Both the position numbers and the translations under genes were made by a program. Source: Fortiea sp. LEGE XX443 (GTDB taxonomy: Bacteria; Cyanobacteriota; Cyanobacteriia; Cyanobacteriales; Nostocaceae). From it: a stretch of 64,000 bases of DNA. The notes beneath the pieces were generated by a model. It saw only the letters and a list, made by a program, of their open reading frames with translations, did no database searches and had not been told where the DNA came from. This document shows positions 8,674 through 18,800 of the stretch, one piece after another. The stretch lies in assembly GCF_015206815.1 (NCBI RefSeq), contig NZ_JADEXZ010000003.1, positions 1 through 64,000 on the forward strand, given 5' to 3'. Within the stretch, counting starts at the first letter, position 1; each line of letters starts with the position of its first letter.

Positions 8674-9312
8674 ATGTATACATCTACACTTGCAAATGAA
8701 ACAAGAGAACAGCCTATCAAGCTTCTATGGATAGTGTTAGGAATGCGGAGTTGGCTTTTTTTGGCAGAGTTAATCGTCGGACTGTGGATTCATAGCCTGT
8801 CTTTACTTGCTGTTGCGGGACACATGATGGTTGATGTCTTAGCGATCGCTGTTGCTCTAGTGGTAGCTGAACTCAACCGTCGTTCATCAAATAAACTAGA
8901 CTTTAATCCAAACCATTTAGAAGCTTGGTCAGCTGCGTTTAATAGTTTGCTCCTACTCGGAATTGCTGTATTCGTAGCTTGGTCAGCGTTCAAGCAGATT
9001 CAAGCGCCACAACTTAGTGCAGGTCTGCCCATGCTAATTATGGCTGTCTTGGGATTTGTGGTGAAAGGGGTAAACGCTGCTTTGCTATATGAGGAGAGCC
9101 ATCACAGCTTAAATATACGCGGTGTATTTCTGCACGCGATCGCTGATGCTATCAACTCTATTAGCCTTTTAGTTGCATCTTTGGCAGTTATAATGCTGAA
9201 CTGGTTTTGGGCAGATGCGATCGCCAGTATATTTGTTTCCCTACTAATTTTCATCAACGCATTATCCCTACTTCGAGAAAGCTCAAAAACTCTTAAAACT
9301 GAGTTGAATTGA
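8674..9312 (+). CDS. Short CDF-like cation transporter (copy 1)
   Basis: 212 residues forming only the membrane domain of a cation diffusion facilitator. Six hydrophobic segments are visible, and both metal-site motifs are present: H-x3-D in helix 2 (GHMMVD, near residue 49) and H-x3-D in helix 5 (HAIAD, near residue 153). The usual cytoplasmic C-terminal domain is absent, as in its paralogue at 24741. The family exports Zn2+, Co2+ or Cd2+ in exchange for protons. The gene lies directly after the Zn-ATPase, which suggests the same metal and perhaps the same transcript. About 60% of its residues match the second copy by eye. Confidence 0.75.
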   Translation: MYTSTLANETREQPIKLLWIVLGMRSWLFLAELIVGLWIHSLSLLAVAGHMMVDVLAIAVALVVAELNRRSSNKLDFNPNHLEAWSAAFNSLLLLGIAVFVAWSAFKQIQAPQLSAGLPMLIMAVLGFVVKGVNAALLYEESHHSLNIRGVFLHAIADAINSISLLVASLAVIMLNWFWADAIASIFVSLLIFINALSLLRESSKTLKTELN

Positions 9313-9355
9313 AAATACAGCGTCATTGATTTTCGGTCGGTTCCTTCCGCTTGTT

Positions 9356-9645
9356 TGTCAAGGGTAAGTGAACGATGAAAGTGCTACCCTTACCAACTTG
9401 GCTTTGCACCTGTATACTACCTCCATGAGCTTGAACAATTGCTTGGGCGATGATCGCTAATCCCAATCCAGATCCCTCAGTACGATGCGAGCGATCGCTT
9501 CGTCTGTCAAGGGTAAGTGAACGATGAAAGTGCTACCCTTACCAACTTGGCTTTGCACCTGTATACTACCTCCATGAGCCTGAACAATTGCTTGCGCGAT
9601 CGCTAATCCCAATCCAGATCCACCAGTACGACGCGAGCGATCGCT
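9356..9645. repeat. Tandem duplication of the 3' end of the histidine kinase gene
   Basis: The segment 9505-9645 is repeated almost exactly at 9356-9499, with a few substitutions and one 3-bp difference. The duplicated part encodes the G2 box and C-terminal strand of the kinase ([17 protein letters not shown] to FIVHLPLT). The present stop codon lies inside the distal copy, reached in a different frame. Confidence 0.9.
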
Positions 9646-10857
9646 ATTAACTCGATAAAAACGATCAAAAATCAGCTTATGCTCATGCGACTCAATACCA
9701 ATACCTGTATCTTGAACTTCAATTACAGCATGACCGTTGCTGCGTTTGAGAATGACATTTACATAACCGCCAGCAGGGGTGTATTGAATAGCATTGGCAA
9801 TTAGGTTAGAAAGTACACGTAACAGTTGGTCTTCATCTCCCATTACATATAAAAGTTCTTGGCATAAAATCGAAGATGTTAGCTGCAAAGAAGCCGCAGC
9901 CGCTAAGGCTGAAAATTCTTCTATCAGATCATTAATCAAAACATTCAGACAGCAATGTATTTTTTGTGTCGCCAGCGTGTGCTGTTCTAATCGAGACAGT
10001 AACAGCATATCCTGAACTAATTCAGCTAATCGATGATTTTGACGTTGAATAGATGCCAAAATATCTCGCGTCTCCTCAGTTAGATACTCCATATCAAATA
10101 AAGTTTCTACCGTTGCATTAATCGCTGCTAGGGGAGTACGCAATTCATGAGAGGCATCAGATGTAAACTGTTGCATTTGTTTATAAGACCTGTCAATTGG
10201 TCGCATTGCTAACCCTGCCAGCCACCAACTAGAACCGCCAACTAACAATACCGTAATTGGCAATCCCAACGCCAAAATCACTTTTAAAGCAGCCAGACGA
10301 CTGTCAAGGTCACTTAAACTGCGTCCTACCTGAATATAGCCCCAATCCCGATTATCTTGAGTGTGTAACAATAGAGATTTTTGACTGTAACGATTGCCTT
10401 GTAAGTCTTTGACTGTTTGCCACACTTGAGTTTCCACAGTCGGTGGTAGTTCATTAGCTTTGAAACCTGCTACCGCAATTAACCGCCCTGAACCATCGAC
10501 AAAACGGATGTAATATTGCTTATCTCTGTATACAGTACTAAAAATGCCGTGTTCATTATGGGTGCTTTGACTGTGACTGAGAATCTTTTGGGTAGGACAA
10601 CTGGACTGGGCTAAACAAATATTTGGTAAAACCTGCTGGAAAACTGGCTCTATAATACTAGGTTGTTTTAAATTTGGTTCAATTACATCATGTAGTGTAC
10701 CTGCTACTGATTCCAGTTCTCGGTTGATAGAAACTACATAAGCCTCAATGATTACCTCATAAACTACGAAAGCGCATAAAGACAGAATCAGAGCCATAAC
10801 TACCGCATACCAGGTAGCCAATTGCCAGCGAGTCTTACGAAATAGTCGAATCTGCAT
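9457..10857 (-). CDS. Sensor histidine kinase (NrsS/RppB type)
   Basis: 466 residues. There are two membrane helices (about 13-35 and 192-215) around a periplasmic domain of about 155 residues that contains two Cys (C81, C87) and several His. A HAMP-like linker, a HisKA domain with the phospho-accepting His237 ([10 protein letters not shown]) and an HATPase domain follow, with N box ([11 protein letters not shown]), DTGIGI, and [13 protein letters not shown]. The layout and position beside metal efflux genes resemble the Ni-sensing NrsS/RppB kinases of cyanobacteria. The start overlaps the response regulator by 23 bp. The last 17 residues come from a tandem duplication and replace the original tail. 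Confidence 0.88.
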   Translation of the reverse strand: MQIRLFRKTRWQLATWYAVVMALILSLCAFVVYEVIIEAYVVSINRELESVAGTLHDVIEPNLKQPSIIEPVFQQVLPNICLAQSSCPTQKILSHSQSTHNEHGIFSTVYRDKQYYIRFVDGSGRLIAVAGFKANELPPTVETQVWQTVKDLQGNRYSQKSLLLHTQDNRDWGYIQVGRSLSDLDSRLAALKVILALGLPITVLLVGGSSWWLAGLAMRPIDRSYKQMQQFTSDASHELRTPLAAINATVETLFDMEYLTEETRDILASIQRQNHRLAELVQDMLLLSRLEQHTLATQKIHCCLNVLINDLIEEFSALAAAASLQLTSSILCQELLYVMGDEDQLLRVLSNLIANAIQYTPAGGYVNVILKRSNGHAVIEVQDTGIGIESHEHKLIFDRFYRVNSDRSRRTGGSGLGLAIAQAIVQAHGGSIQVQSQVGKGSTFIVHLPLTDEAIARIVLRDLDWD

Positions 10858-11572
10858 TGCCAGGATTGAAACGATAGCCCATACTAGGGACAGTTTCTAT
10901 TAAGCCATCACAACCATATTCCGATAATTTGCGTCGCAAAAGTCGGATTTGAGCTGCTACTACATTACTAACGCGTTCTGCACTAAAGGCATACAGATGA
11001 TTTAAAATTTGATCGCGGGTGATAACTGTATTAGGACGTTTCATCAAGTATTCTAATAACTGAAATTCTTTTTTTGTTAAATAAATTACCTTATTTTCAC
11101 CATTAGGATACTGCCGAGAAACTGTAAAATTACCGCAGTCTAGAATCAGTCCACCAACTTGCAATTGTAAAGGTTGGATCTGGGGCGTAAGCGATGCGCT
11201 TCCAAAAGCAGCTCGCCTTTGCAAAGCACGCAACCTTGCCAATAGTTCTGCCATACCGAACGGCTTGATCAGATAATCATCAGCCCCAGCATCTAGACCA
11301 GCCACCCGATCTGCCATGCTATCTTTAGCGGTTAGCATCAACACAGGCAAAGCATTGCCCCGACTACGTAATCGCTTGCATAGTTCTAAACCTGAGATTC
11401 CCGGCAACAACCAATCAAAAATTGCTAGTGTATATTGAGTCCAATTATGTTCTAGATAAATCCAGGCTTCATTTCCATCCAAAACCCAGTCAACAATATA
11501 TCTTTCTTTACTCAACTTTCGCTGAATCGACGCACCTAGATCCGGCTCATCTTCAACTAGCAAAACTTTCAT
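10835..11572 (-). CDS. OmpR-family response regulator (NrsR/RppA type)
   Basis: 245 residues. The receiver domain has acidic residues E8-D9, the phosphorylated D53 (AIFDWLLPG), T81 and K103 (IKPF). The C-terminal winged-helix DNA-binding domain (about 135-235) includes LTKKEFQLLEYLMKRPNTVI and MGYRFNP. It is the upstream gene of a kinase pair and overlaps the kinase by 23 bp, so the two are translationally coupled. A direct-repeat motif (11687-11704) lies 115 bp upstream of its start and also precedes the RND adaptor gene, which suggests autoregulation and control of metal efflux. Confidence 0.9.
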   Translation of the reverse strand: MKVLLVEDEPDLGASIQRKLSKERYIVDWVLDGNEAWIYLEHNWTQYTLAIFDWLLPGISGLELCKRLRSRGNALPVLMLTAKDSMADRVAGLDAGADDYLIKPFGMAELLARLRALQRRAAFGSASLTPQIQPLQLQVGGLILDCGNFTVSRQYPNGENKVIYLTKKEFQLLEYLMKRPNTVITRDQILNHLYAFSAERVSNVVAAQIRLLRRKLSEYGCDGLIETVPSMGYRFNPGNADSTIS

Positions 11573-11686
11573 AAGCAGTAAATTTACTTTAGTAATTTGT
11601 TAATTTAATTACTTCAATATGTTGTTTAATGATCAGAATCATTTTTGGTAAATGAAGCTACCACTTAAATAGTTTGACAAAATGAG

Positions 11687-11704
11687 ATGAAATTTGGATG
11701 AAAT
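11687..11704. promoter_or_regulatory. Direct-repeat regulatory motif D
   Basis: ATGAAAT repeated with an 11-bp period, preceded by TAGTTTGACA and followed by TTTAGCTAGTTACAT (11705-11719). That 15-mer is repeated exactly at 20785-20799 upstream of the RND adaptor. It is a likely binding site for the adjacent response regulator. Confidence 0.55.
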
Positions 11705-11814
11705 TTTAGCTAGTTACATGGATTTAAAATTGTCAAAATCAAGGCACTAATAAGTTAGTGCCTTTCCCTTAGTACTTAAAATCGGCAAGCAAAATTAAAT
11801 ACGATATAGACAAA

Positions 11815-11961
11815 TTATTTGTCACAATTTACTTCTGGACAATCAGGAGTAGGAGTAGTACAAGGGGTTGATGCCCAAACTGCTAAACCAGTAACCGCGG
11901 TAACAGCAAGCGCAGCAACCGCCGCTAGAGAAAGCCTCTTAATCTGATTGAGTTTAACCAT
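11815..11961 (-). CDS. Small exported Cys-containing peptide (48 residues)
   Basis: A 48-residue frame with an AGGA ribosome binding site 8-11 bp before the ATG. The N terminus is basic (MVKLNQIKR), then a long Ala/Val/Leu-rich core forms a signal peptide or membrane anchor to about residue 29. The short tail (STPCTTPTPDCPEVNCDK) has three Cys and ends in an acidic patch. It lies 242 bp upstream of the response regulator, in the same direction and facing the same metal genes. A periplasmic metal- or redox-related peptide is possible but unproven. Confidence 0.6.
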   Translation of the reverse strand: MVKLNQIKRLSLAAVAALAVTAVTGLAVWASTPCTTPTPDCPEVNCDK

Positions 11962-12107
11962 GAATTTGTCCTGTTATTGAAAGGGTTTTCAAGTTTCTGT
12001 AGGAAACTTTTGCTAATATATACTCTCCTCTTGACTGGAGAGTCAAGAGAGAATAAGAAATTCTCCGATTACAGATGCCATTGATAGCAATCAACTAATA
12101 TGAATTG

Positions 12108-12111
12108 TTAT
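12108..12111 (+). repeat. Target-site duplication, left of the IS701-like element
   Basis: TTAT, repeated at 15085-15088 directly outside the right terminal repeat. Confidence 0.75.
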
Positions 12112-12142
12112 CGGGACTTAAACAGAAGAGTAAATAAAAAAG

Positions 12143-12152
12143 GGTTATAATG
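12143..12152 (+). repeat. Target-site duplication of the inner IS4-family element (left)
   Basis: GGTTATAATG, repeated exactly at 13756-13765. It contains TATAAT, so the inner element entered what looks like the -10 box of the outer transposase. Confidence 0.85.
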
Positions 12153-13755
12153 GAATGGCACTAAGAAAAGCGAAAACGCTTATCAATTAAGCACTCTGCA
12201 ATTGCTGACGTAATTCGTGCCGGGGTTTGGTCAATCTGGGGTAAGCTTTGGGGCGGCGTTTAATAACTCGTGGTTCATTGCGTGCGGGACGCTCAGGAAC
12301 GATTTTGTGAACGATAATTTTAAGCAAAGTGCGGTAGAGTCTAAGCCGTTTTTGAGAGCTAGCAGCTTCTAATTTGGGAAAAAAGTTAATTAAATGATGA
12401 CGAGTACCTTGCAGGGATAAACGTAAGGGAGGAGTATTGTAAGTAGTCCCGGCAGACCACATTAAGCTACGAAGTAGATTGTAAGCTAATAAATAAACGT
12501 GAATTTCTTTTCGTACCATTGAAGGTGTTTTACATCGTAAAACATCCATATCTAAGGTAGTTTTTAAATGTTTTAAGTCGAGTTCAACTTGCCATCTTTG
12601 ATAATAAAGCCGAACGATTTTTAAGGTAGGATAGATATTTTGCTCCAGAAGGGTAGTAATTAAACTAATCGTTTGAGTACGAAAGCCAGGAATAACAATG
12701 TAATAGTAAATTTCTCGCACAGTTATACTTTTAGGTAAAGCATCAAATTCATCTTTACTTAATCCATTAGGGCATTTTTTAGGTTTATGCCAAGTAACAA
12801 GCTTGTCACAATCACCAATAATTTTACCTTTCCGCATAGTGGTTGTGCGAGATTGATGCTTACGAAATACAGCATCACAACCTAGTTTAGTAATAGTAAC
12901 CATATCGGCATAAGCGCAAAAAGCTCTATCACCTAAAAGTACATCATTGGGTTTAAGAAAACTGTACAGTTTTCTTGCTAATTTAATATCATGAGTATTC
13001 AAGACATCGATGCACAAAGCAACGGCGGCTCCTGTAATTAAACTGAATATCACCCCAATTTTCGCAATTGGAAATCCACATCCTTCTTGTTGGGTACTAG
13101 GTTGAGGATATTCTTTTTGGTTCTCTACTGTGTCTGGCATAGATACAGTAGAGCCATCTATTACCTTTACATTACGACCACACCATAAATTTCCTTGGTT
13201 CACTTTCTCTTCTAGGCTTTGTGCAGAATAATTGAAAAGTTTCTCTAATAATTTCTCTGGCAACCTTGCCCTAGCTTGACAGTAAGCACTAGTATCAGTT
13301 GATGGAATTTCTACCTCTTCTTCTGCCAAATGTGCAATTACTTTACTCACAGCATTATGACAAGTTTTATCATTATCTAATACTTGCGATAAAAATGTCC
13401 ATAAAGTTATTAACGGGTCAAATAACCGCTTTTTATATTTTATTTTTAGCTCAGATATTGCTTGTTTAATTATCGATTCTGGCAATATTTCTTTGAAAGG
13501 TAAACCTAAACTTTGGCTAAATTTATCCTTGAGGATTTGTACTCTTAGTGTCACAGTAGTCTTTATGATCTTGGCTTGCTCGTCTTCAAGAAGTATTTCA
13601 TGAACGAGTAAGCTTTTTCTACCTCCAAAAATTTTTGACTAACCATACATCATCTTTAAGAGAGCGATCGCCTGACTCAGGCTATTACTACTAAATGGGC
13701 ATTAAAGGCTGTAGCCCTTGAAATGTCTGGCTTCTAGCTTTTCTTAGTGCCATTC
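12153..13755 (-). mobile_element. IS4-family insertion sequence (1603 bp), complete
   Basis: Perfect 19-bp terminal inverted repeats at 12153-12171 and 13737-13755 (GAATGGCACTAAGAAAAGC and its complement) are flanked by 10-bp direct repeats. One intact transposase gene fills the element. Intact ends, an intact frame and an exact target duplication all indicate a recent insertion. Confidence 0.92.
12187..13554 (-). CDS. IS4-family DDE transposase
   Basis: 455 residues. The three catalytic regions are visible: D in VIDGSTVSMPD, D in LLGDRAFCAYADM, and E in the family signature Y-x2-R-x3-E-x6-K (YYQRWQVELDLKHLK). An N-terminal helical domain (about 1-110) and a basic C terminus complete it. It cuts and pastes the surrounding element at its 19-bp ends. 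The frame is intact, so the element may still be active. The gene reads opposite to the outer transposase. Confidence 0.92.
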   Translation of the reverse strand: MTLRVQILKDKFSQSLGLPFKEILPESIIKQAISELKIKYKKRLFDPLITLWTFLSQVLDNDKTCHNAVSKVIAHLAEEEVEIPSTDTSAYCQARARLPEKLLEKLFNYSAQSLEEKVNQGNLWCGRNVKVIDGSTVSMPDTVENQKEYPQPSTQQEGCGFPIAKIGVIFSLITGAAVALCIDVLNTHDIKLARKLYSFLKPNDVLLGDRAFCAYADMVTITKLGCDAVFRKHQSRTTTMRKGKIIGDCDKLVTWHKPKKCPNGLSKDEFDALPKSITVREIYYYIVIPGFRTQTISLITTLLEQNIYPTLKIVRLYYQRWQVELDLKHLKTTLDMDVLRCKTPSMVRKEIHVYLLAYNLLRSLMWSAGTTYNTPPLRLSLQGTRHHLINFFPKLEAASSQKRLRLYRTLLKIIVHKIVPERPARNEPRVIKRRPKAYPRLTKPRHELRQQLQSA

Positions 13756-13800
13756 GGTTATAATGCTTAAACAGCATAGCTTTCACGTTGACAGAAGCTC

Positions 13801-15067
13801 ATGAAAGAAACTACCTCCGCAGCCATGCCTCCGTGCTTTGAAAGATGGTGTCAACGGTTTGATGATTTGTTTAGTCATAAAGCTCAAAAAAGAGAGTTTA
13901 GGCACTATGTAGGAGGATTATTGGGTGAAAGCGAAAGAAAAAACTTGTCTCAAATGGCAGAGAACGCGGTAGAGGTGAGTTACCACCGATTACACCACTT
14001 TTTAACCGAAGCACCTTGGTCTAGTTCACAGGTGAATGAGCGTCGCTTAGAAATCATGAACAAGTGTAGCCAGACGAGAATTAGTCGAGGTTTTAGTTTA
14101 ATAATTGATGATTCTGGTCATAGAAAGAGTGGGAATTTTACTGCTGGAGTAGGGAGACAGTATATCGGAGAAATTGGCAAAACCGATAATGGAATAGTAG
14201 TAGTAACAACACATTTAGATGATGGAAAAAAAAGCTTACCGTTAGATATAGAGTTATATCAACACGCTGATTCGTTATCCCAAGGAAAGCAAGACCCGCT
14301 ATTTGAGAAGAAACCAGAACTAGCAATCAAGTTAATAGACAGAGTTATAAACAGAAAATATCATCCTGGGATAGTAATTGTAGATGCAGGATATGGCAAT
14401 AACACATCCTTCCTATTAGAGCTAGAAAAGCGGCAATTAAAGTATTTAGGAGGATTGGCTAAAAATAGAAAAGTAAATGTTGCTTCTCAAGATGAAATTC
14501 AACAAACAATTAGGCTTGATGAACTCGCACAGAGTTTATCCAAAGAGGCTTTTAAAAAAAATTCAACTAAACTTAGATAAGCCAAAAACAGTATGGGTAG
14601 TAACTAGAGAAATAGAGATGCCGCAACTTGTGGGCAAGCGAAATATTGCCATCGTCATGAACGCTGATACTTTCGCTCAAGCCACGGATATTGATTATTT
14701 TATTACTAATATTTCCTCATCAATTGTTACGCCTCAATGGATAGTTGACACTTATTCTCAACGGAATTGGGTGGAAGTTTTCTATCGAGAAGCCAAGGGA
14801 TGGTTAGGATTTAAAGAATATCAAGTTCGAGATAAAAGGAGTTTACTGCGCCATTTTATTCTAGTTTTCTGTGCCTACACTTTTATTCTTTGGCATCAGT
14901 TAACTGGGGGATTAAGACGAAGGTGGGCTAACAAACCTTTGAATACTTTTACTGAAGCTTTAGAAGCGTTTAGAACAGCCATGTCTTTTCGATTTGTTGA
15001 TTGGTTGAACTTGAATCGGGACGTGTTTGCTTCTTATAAAGCTAGTTTGGGCTACGTTTGGGCTTGA
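13801..15067 (+). pseudogene. IS701-family transposase with a frameshift
   Basis: The first frame (13801-14580) holds the N-terminal part and the first catalytic Asp (SLIIDDSGHRKSG) and second (VIVDAGYGNN). At a run of eight A (about 14551-14558) the frame must slip to continue as KKIQLNLDKPKTVWVV to a stop at 15067. The second part has the catalytic Glu region (NWVEVFYREAKGWLGFKEYQ). Seven A would restore one frame of about 422 residues. Either the copy is dead, or slippage on the A run makes some full-length protein. An inner element sits in its promoter. Confidence 0.85.
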
Positions 15068-15163
15068 TTTTTGTTTAAGTCCCGTTATTTACTTCCATTT
15101 GGTTAGTTCGCGGTCATGTTGGTGAACCATAACTGTTATCTGATTGTTAGCACTTGCTGTTAA

Positions 15164-15709
15164 TTATCGCTTGAAGGTAAAGCGACCGTTCACTTTTTCA
15201 CCATTGATATCAGAAAGAATAGCAACTTTATACTCACCTGCTGCTTTTTTAGAAAGTACAGCATGGTAATGTTGTTCTTTAGCTTCATAGGTGAGGGGAA
15301 GCGATTTTTGGCTACCATCAGGTAGCTGAATTTGAGCCGTTACTCTTGCATTGGAAACTGTATCGTGTTTCTCTCCTTTCTTTAAATAGAAATCTATGTG
15401 AGTCACATCATTTTCCGGTTCAGCAAGAAACTCCAAATGATACTGCCCCGACTCAATAACCTGACCGCCGTGTGAATGCTCGCCTTTGCCATCTTCGGAA
15501 TGACTATGAGCATTATTTTTATTATGAGAATGACCATCATTTTCTGAATGATTATCTTTCGCTGCGGTTTCAGTCTTGGCAGCCGTTTTTGTTGTTGATG
15601 CTGCTGAATTAGTCTCTGAATTTGCAGCTTGATTACTACCACTACAAGCACCTAAGAAAAGCAAGCTGACACTGCCTAAAACTACAAAGCTGGTTTTTAA
15701 CAATTTCAT
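15164..15709 (-). CDS. His-rich periplasmic lipoprotein, probable metal binder
   Basis: 181 residues with a lipoprotein signal peptide and lipobox (LFLGAC, Cys22). After a Ser/Ala/Thr-rich linker, residues about 53-82 are dense in His (GHSHNKNNAHSHSEDG, then GEHSHGG). The C-terminal half is a beta-rich domain. It is tethered to the membrane facing the periplasm and could buffer or present metal. It lies 100 bp upstream of the gene at 18986-15810 reading out, so it is the third gene after the RND adaptor and pump and is probably in the same operon. Confidence 0.8.
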   Translation of the reverse strand: MKLLKTSFVVLGSVSLLFLGACSGSNQAANSETNSAASTTKTAAKTETAAKDNHSENDGHSHNKNNAHSHSEDGKGEHSHGGQVIESGQYHLEFLAEPENDVTHIDFYLKKGEKHDTVSNARVTAQIQLPDGSQKSLPLTYEAKEQHYHAVLSKKAAGEYKVAILSDINGEKVNGRFTFKR

Positions 15710-15809
15710 TGATTGACACTCCTCAATATTTGGTAAATTAACAATTAAAAACTTGCCTCTCCTGCAACTTCTGACTGCATCACAAGCTGGCGGAGTTCTT
15801 CTAAGAAAA

Positions 15810-18800
15810 TTAATTTTCTAAAACAGGACTAGCAACTTTCCCATCCTCCACAAAGGTTGGATTTTTCTGAGGCAATAAAAATTTGCCAAATTTAGAATAT
15901 AAAGCTGGTAAAACCAGCAAGGTTAACGCTGTAGAAGTAAACAAACCACCCAAAACTACTATCGAAAGTGGTTGCAAAACTTCTTTACCTGGCCCTACTG
16001 CAATGACTAATGGTACTAATCCTAAAGCCGAAGTAAATGATGTCATCAAAATCGCATTGAGTCTTTCCATTGACCCAGCTATCAGGATTTCTTTTAACGA
16101 CATTCCGATCGCAAATTTGGTGATGTAATTATCTACTAAAAGCAGTCCGTTACGAGTGGCGACACCAAATAAAGTTACAAAACCTACCAAGGAAGCAACT
16201 GAAACAACCCCCCCTGTTAAGGCTACAGCAATTACACCTCCGACTAAAGCAATTGGCAAGTTAATCATAATCATTGCTGTAGAAGCAATAGATTTAACAG
16301 AAAGATACATTAATACCGTAATTACTACGAAAGAAATGGCACTGAAAATTAAAATATTTTGTGACGCTCTTTCTTCGGCTTCAAATTGACCCCCATATTG
16401 AATAAAGTAACCAGAGGGCAATTGCACTTGTGCCTTGACTTTGTTTTGAATTTCATTGACTAGCGATCGCAAATCTCTACCTTGAGCATTCGCAGATACT
16501 ACAATTAGACGAGAGACATTTTCCCGGTTAATAGTATTGGGGCCAGTGCCATAAGTAACTTTAGCTAAGGTAGCTAAAGGAATTTTATTTGCCCCTGCAT
16601 CTCCCCCAACAGAAGGGATATCAACTAATAAATTTTCAATTGTTTGTAAATTATTTCGGTATTGTGGTTGTAACCATACCACTAAATCAAAACTTTGTTG
16701 TTGCTCCAAAACTTGCGATACTACTTTGCCATTGAGCGCAGTTTCAATTATTTCAGATAGTTGCCCAACAGTTAAACCATAACGTGATGCAGCAACACGG
16801 TCAAATTTTATTTGAATCTGTTCGATAGGCACTTGCGGTTCTAATTGTAAATCCACCAGCCCAGAAACAGATGACATTACACCTTCAACTTGTTTACCAA
16901 TTGCGCGGAGTTCTTCTAAATCTGAGCCAAATATTTTCACAGCGATTTGACTTCTGACCCCAGATAATATTTCATCAATTCTGTGCGAAATAAATCCACC
17001 AATATTGGCAGCTGCACCCGGTACTTGATTAAATTCTTCTCGCAACCATTCTACTGTTTCTTGACGTTTTTCCATTCCTTTGTCAGTCAAGCCAATATCG
17101 AGGTGAGCGAGATTTACAGGTGCTGCATCTGGGTCATTAGGGGCGCGTCCTGCCCGTAATTGCACATATTTTAATCTGGAATCATCTTTAAGTTTAGTCT
17201 CTAATACAAAGGCGGCACTGTTAGTAGCTTCTAAAGATGAGCCTGGATAAACAGCTAAAGTATTTACCAAAGTTGTTTCTTGAAACTCTGGTAAAAAAGC
17301 CCGTCCTAAAGCTGGAAAAATCACGATTGCTGCTACCATTCCCGCCACAGCCACAGAGATAATCATCATGGGACTGTGGATAGCAAAATCTAAACAAGGA
17401 TAATATAACCGCTTGAGAATTCGGGGTATTAATGGTTCTTTTAACGGCATTTTTCCCTGTGGCAGTAAAATTGCACACAACGCCGGACTCACTAGTAATG
17501 CTTCTAAACTAGAAACCATGACCACTACTAGATAAGTTATCCCCATTGGCCCAAAAATTCGACCTTCTACACCTGCGAGGGCAAATATTGGAGAAAATAC
17601 GACAATAGTAATTAAAGTTGCCCCAATTAGAGATTGCTGGACTTCCTGTACTCCTTCAAAAACAATTTCTAGTACTGAGCGAGGGTTGGAAGAGTGCTTA
17701 TTTTGTCGCAATAAACGAACAACATTTTCCGCATAGACGATCGCATCATCGATCGCTGTCCCAATGGCTACGGCTAATCCTCCCAAAGTCATTGTATTTA
17801 GCCCTAAGCCCAAAAAAGATAATACTTGCAATGAAAATATAAAAGTTAGGGCAAAATTCAACAGCACAACTCCCAGAGTCCGCCAATTCATCAAAAATGG
17901 AATGAGGATAATTGCGGCAATAATACTACCTTCCACCAAGGCGGATCTGACATTTTCTACTGAAGCATCAATATAATCTGCTTGGCGGAAGGTTTGTGTT
18001 ACCTTTACTCCTTTCGGTAAACCTGCTTGCAACTCTGTCATTGCAGTTTCAATGGCACGGGTAACGGTAGGAGTATCAGCTAGGGGTTGTTTATTTACCA
18101 GCACCACTACAGCATCTTTGCCATTTAAGCTGCCATCGCCAATCTTAATCGCACCGCCAATTTGAATGTCGGCAACATCTCCCAACCGGACAGGCGTTCC
18201 TTGACGGGCAACAATTACAGATTGTTTTAAATCATCCAGGGATTCAATTCGCCCTATTCCCCGAATCAAAGTTTGCTTATCAGGTGTGATTAAAAAGCCA
18301 CCAGGAGCATTGACATTTGCTCCCTGTACTGCTTCAGATACTTGCTGTAAGGATACATTGAAAGCTCTGAGTTTGTTCGGATCTACTAATACTTGATACT
18401 GACGCACTTCACCGCCATACACTAGCACTTGACTCACGCCAGGAACTGCTAAAAGGCGGTTTGTCACTTGCCAATCAACGATGCGCCGTACTTCCATTAA
18501 ATCGATTTTGGATTTGAGGTTTTGGTTTTCTTCTTCCGCTTCTACTGTGAAAGCATATTTTAATACAGTGCCGATAGGCGAACTAATCGGAGCAAGTCTT
18601 GGTGTTTCAATTCCTTCAGGTAGCTTACTCACTGCTTGTTGCAGTCGTTCTTGTATCAACTGGCGGGCTTGATAGATGTCTGTTCCCCAGCCAAAAACAA
18701 CTCTGACTACAGACAGTCCTGCTGAGGAGGACGAACGAACAGAGTTAATCCCCGGTGTACCGTTGATTGAGCTTTCAATTGGTAATGTCACTAGAGATTC

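Larger units (their letters stand above)
12112..15084 (+). mobile_element. IS701-like insertion sequence, interrupted by an IS4-family element
   Basis: Terminal inverted repeats CGGGACTTAAACA (12112-12124) and TGTTTAAGTCCCG (15072-15084) are flanked by the 4-bp direct repeat TTAT. Removing the nested element and one copy of its target duplication leaves about 1360 bp, the normal size for this family. The single transposase gene (13801-15067) reads toward the right end and is frameshifted. Confidence 0.85.

Noticed and set aside
13756-13800. Candidate hybrid promoter formed by the inner IS end and the TATAAT of the outer IS
   Set aside because: The -10 is good, but I could not find a convincing -35 box at the right distance in the inner element end.
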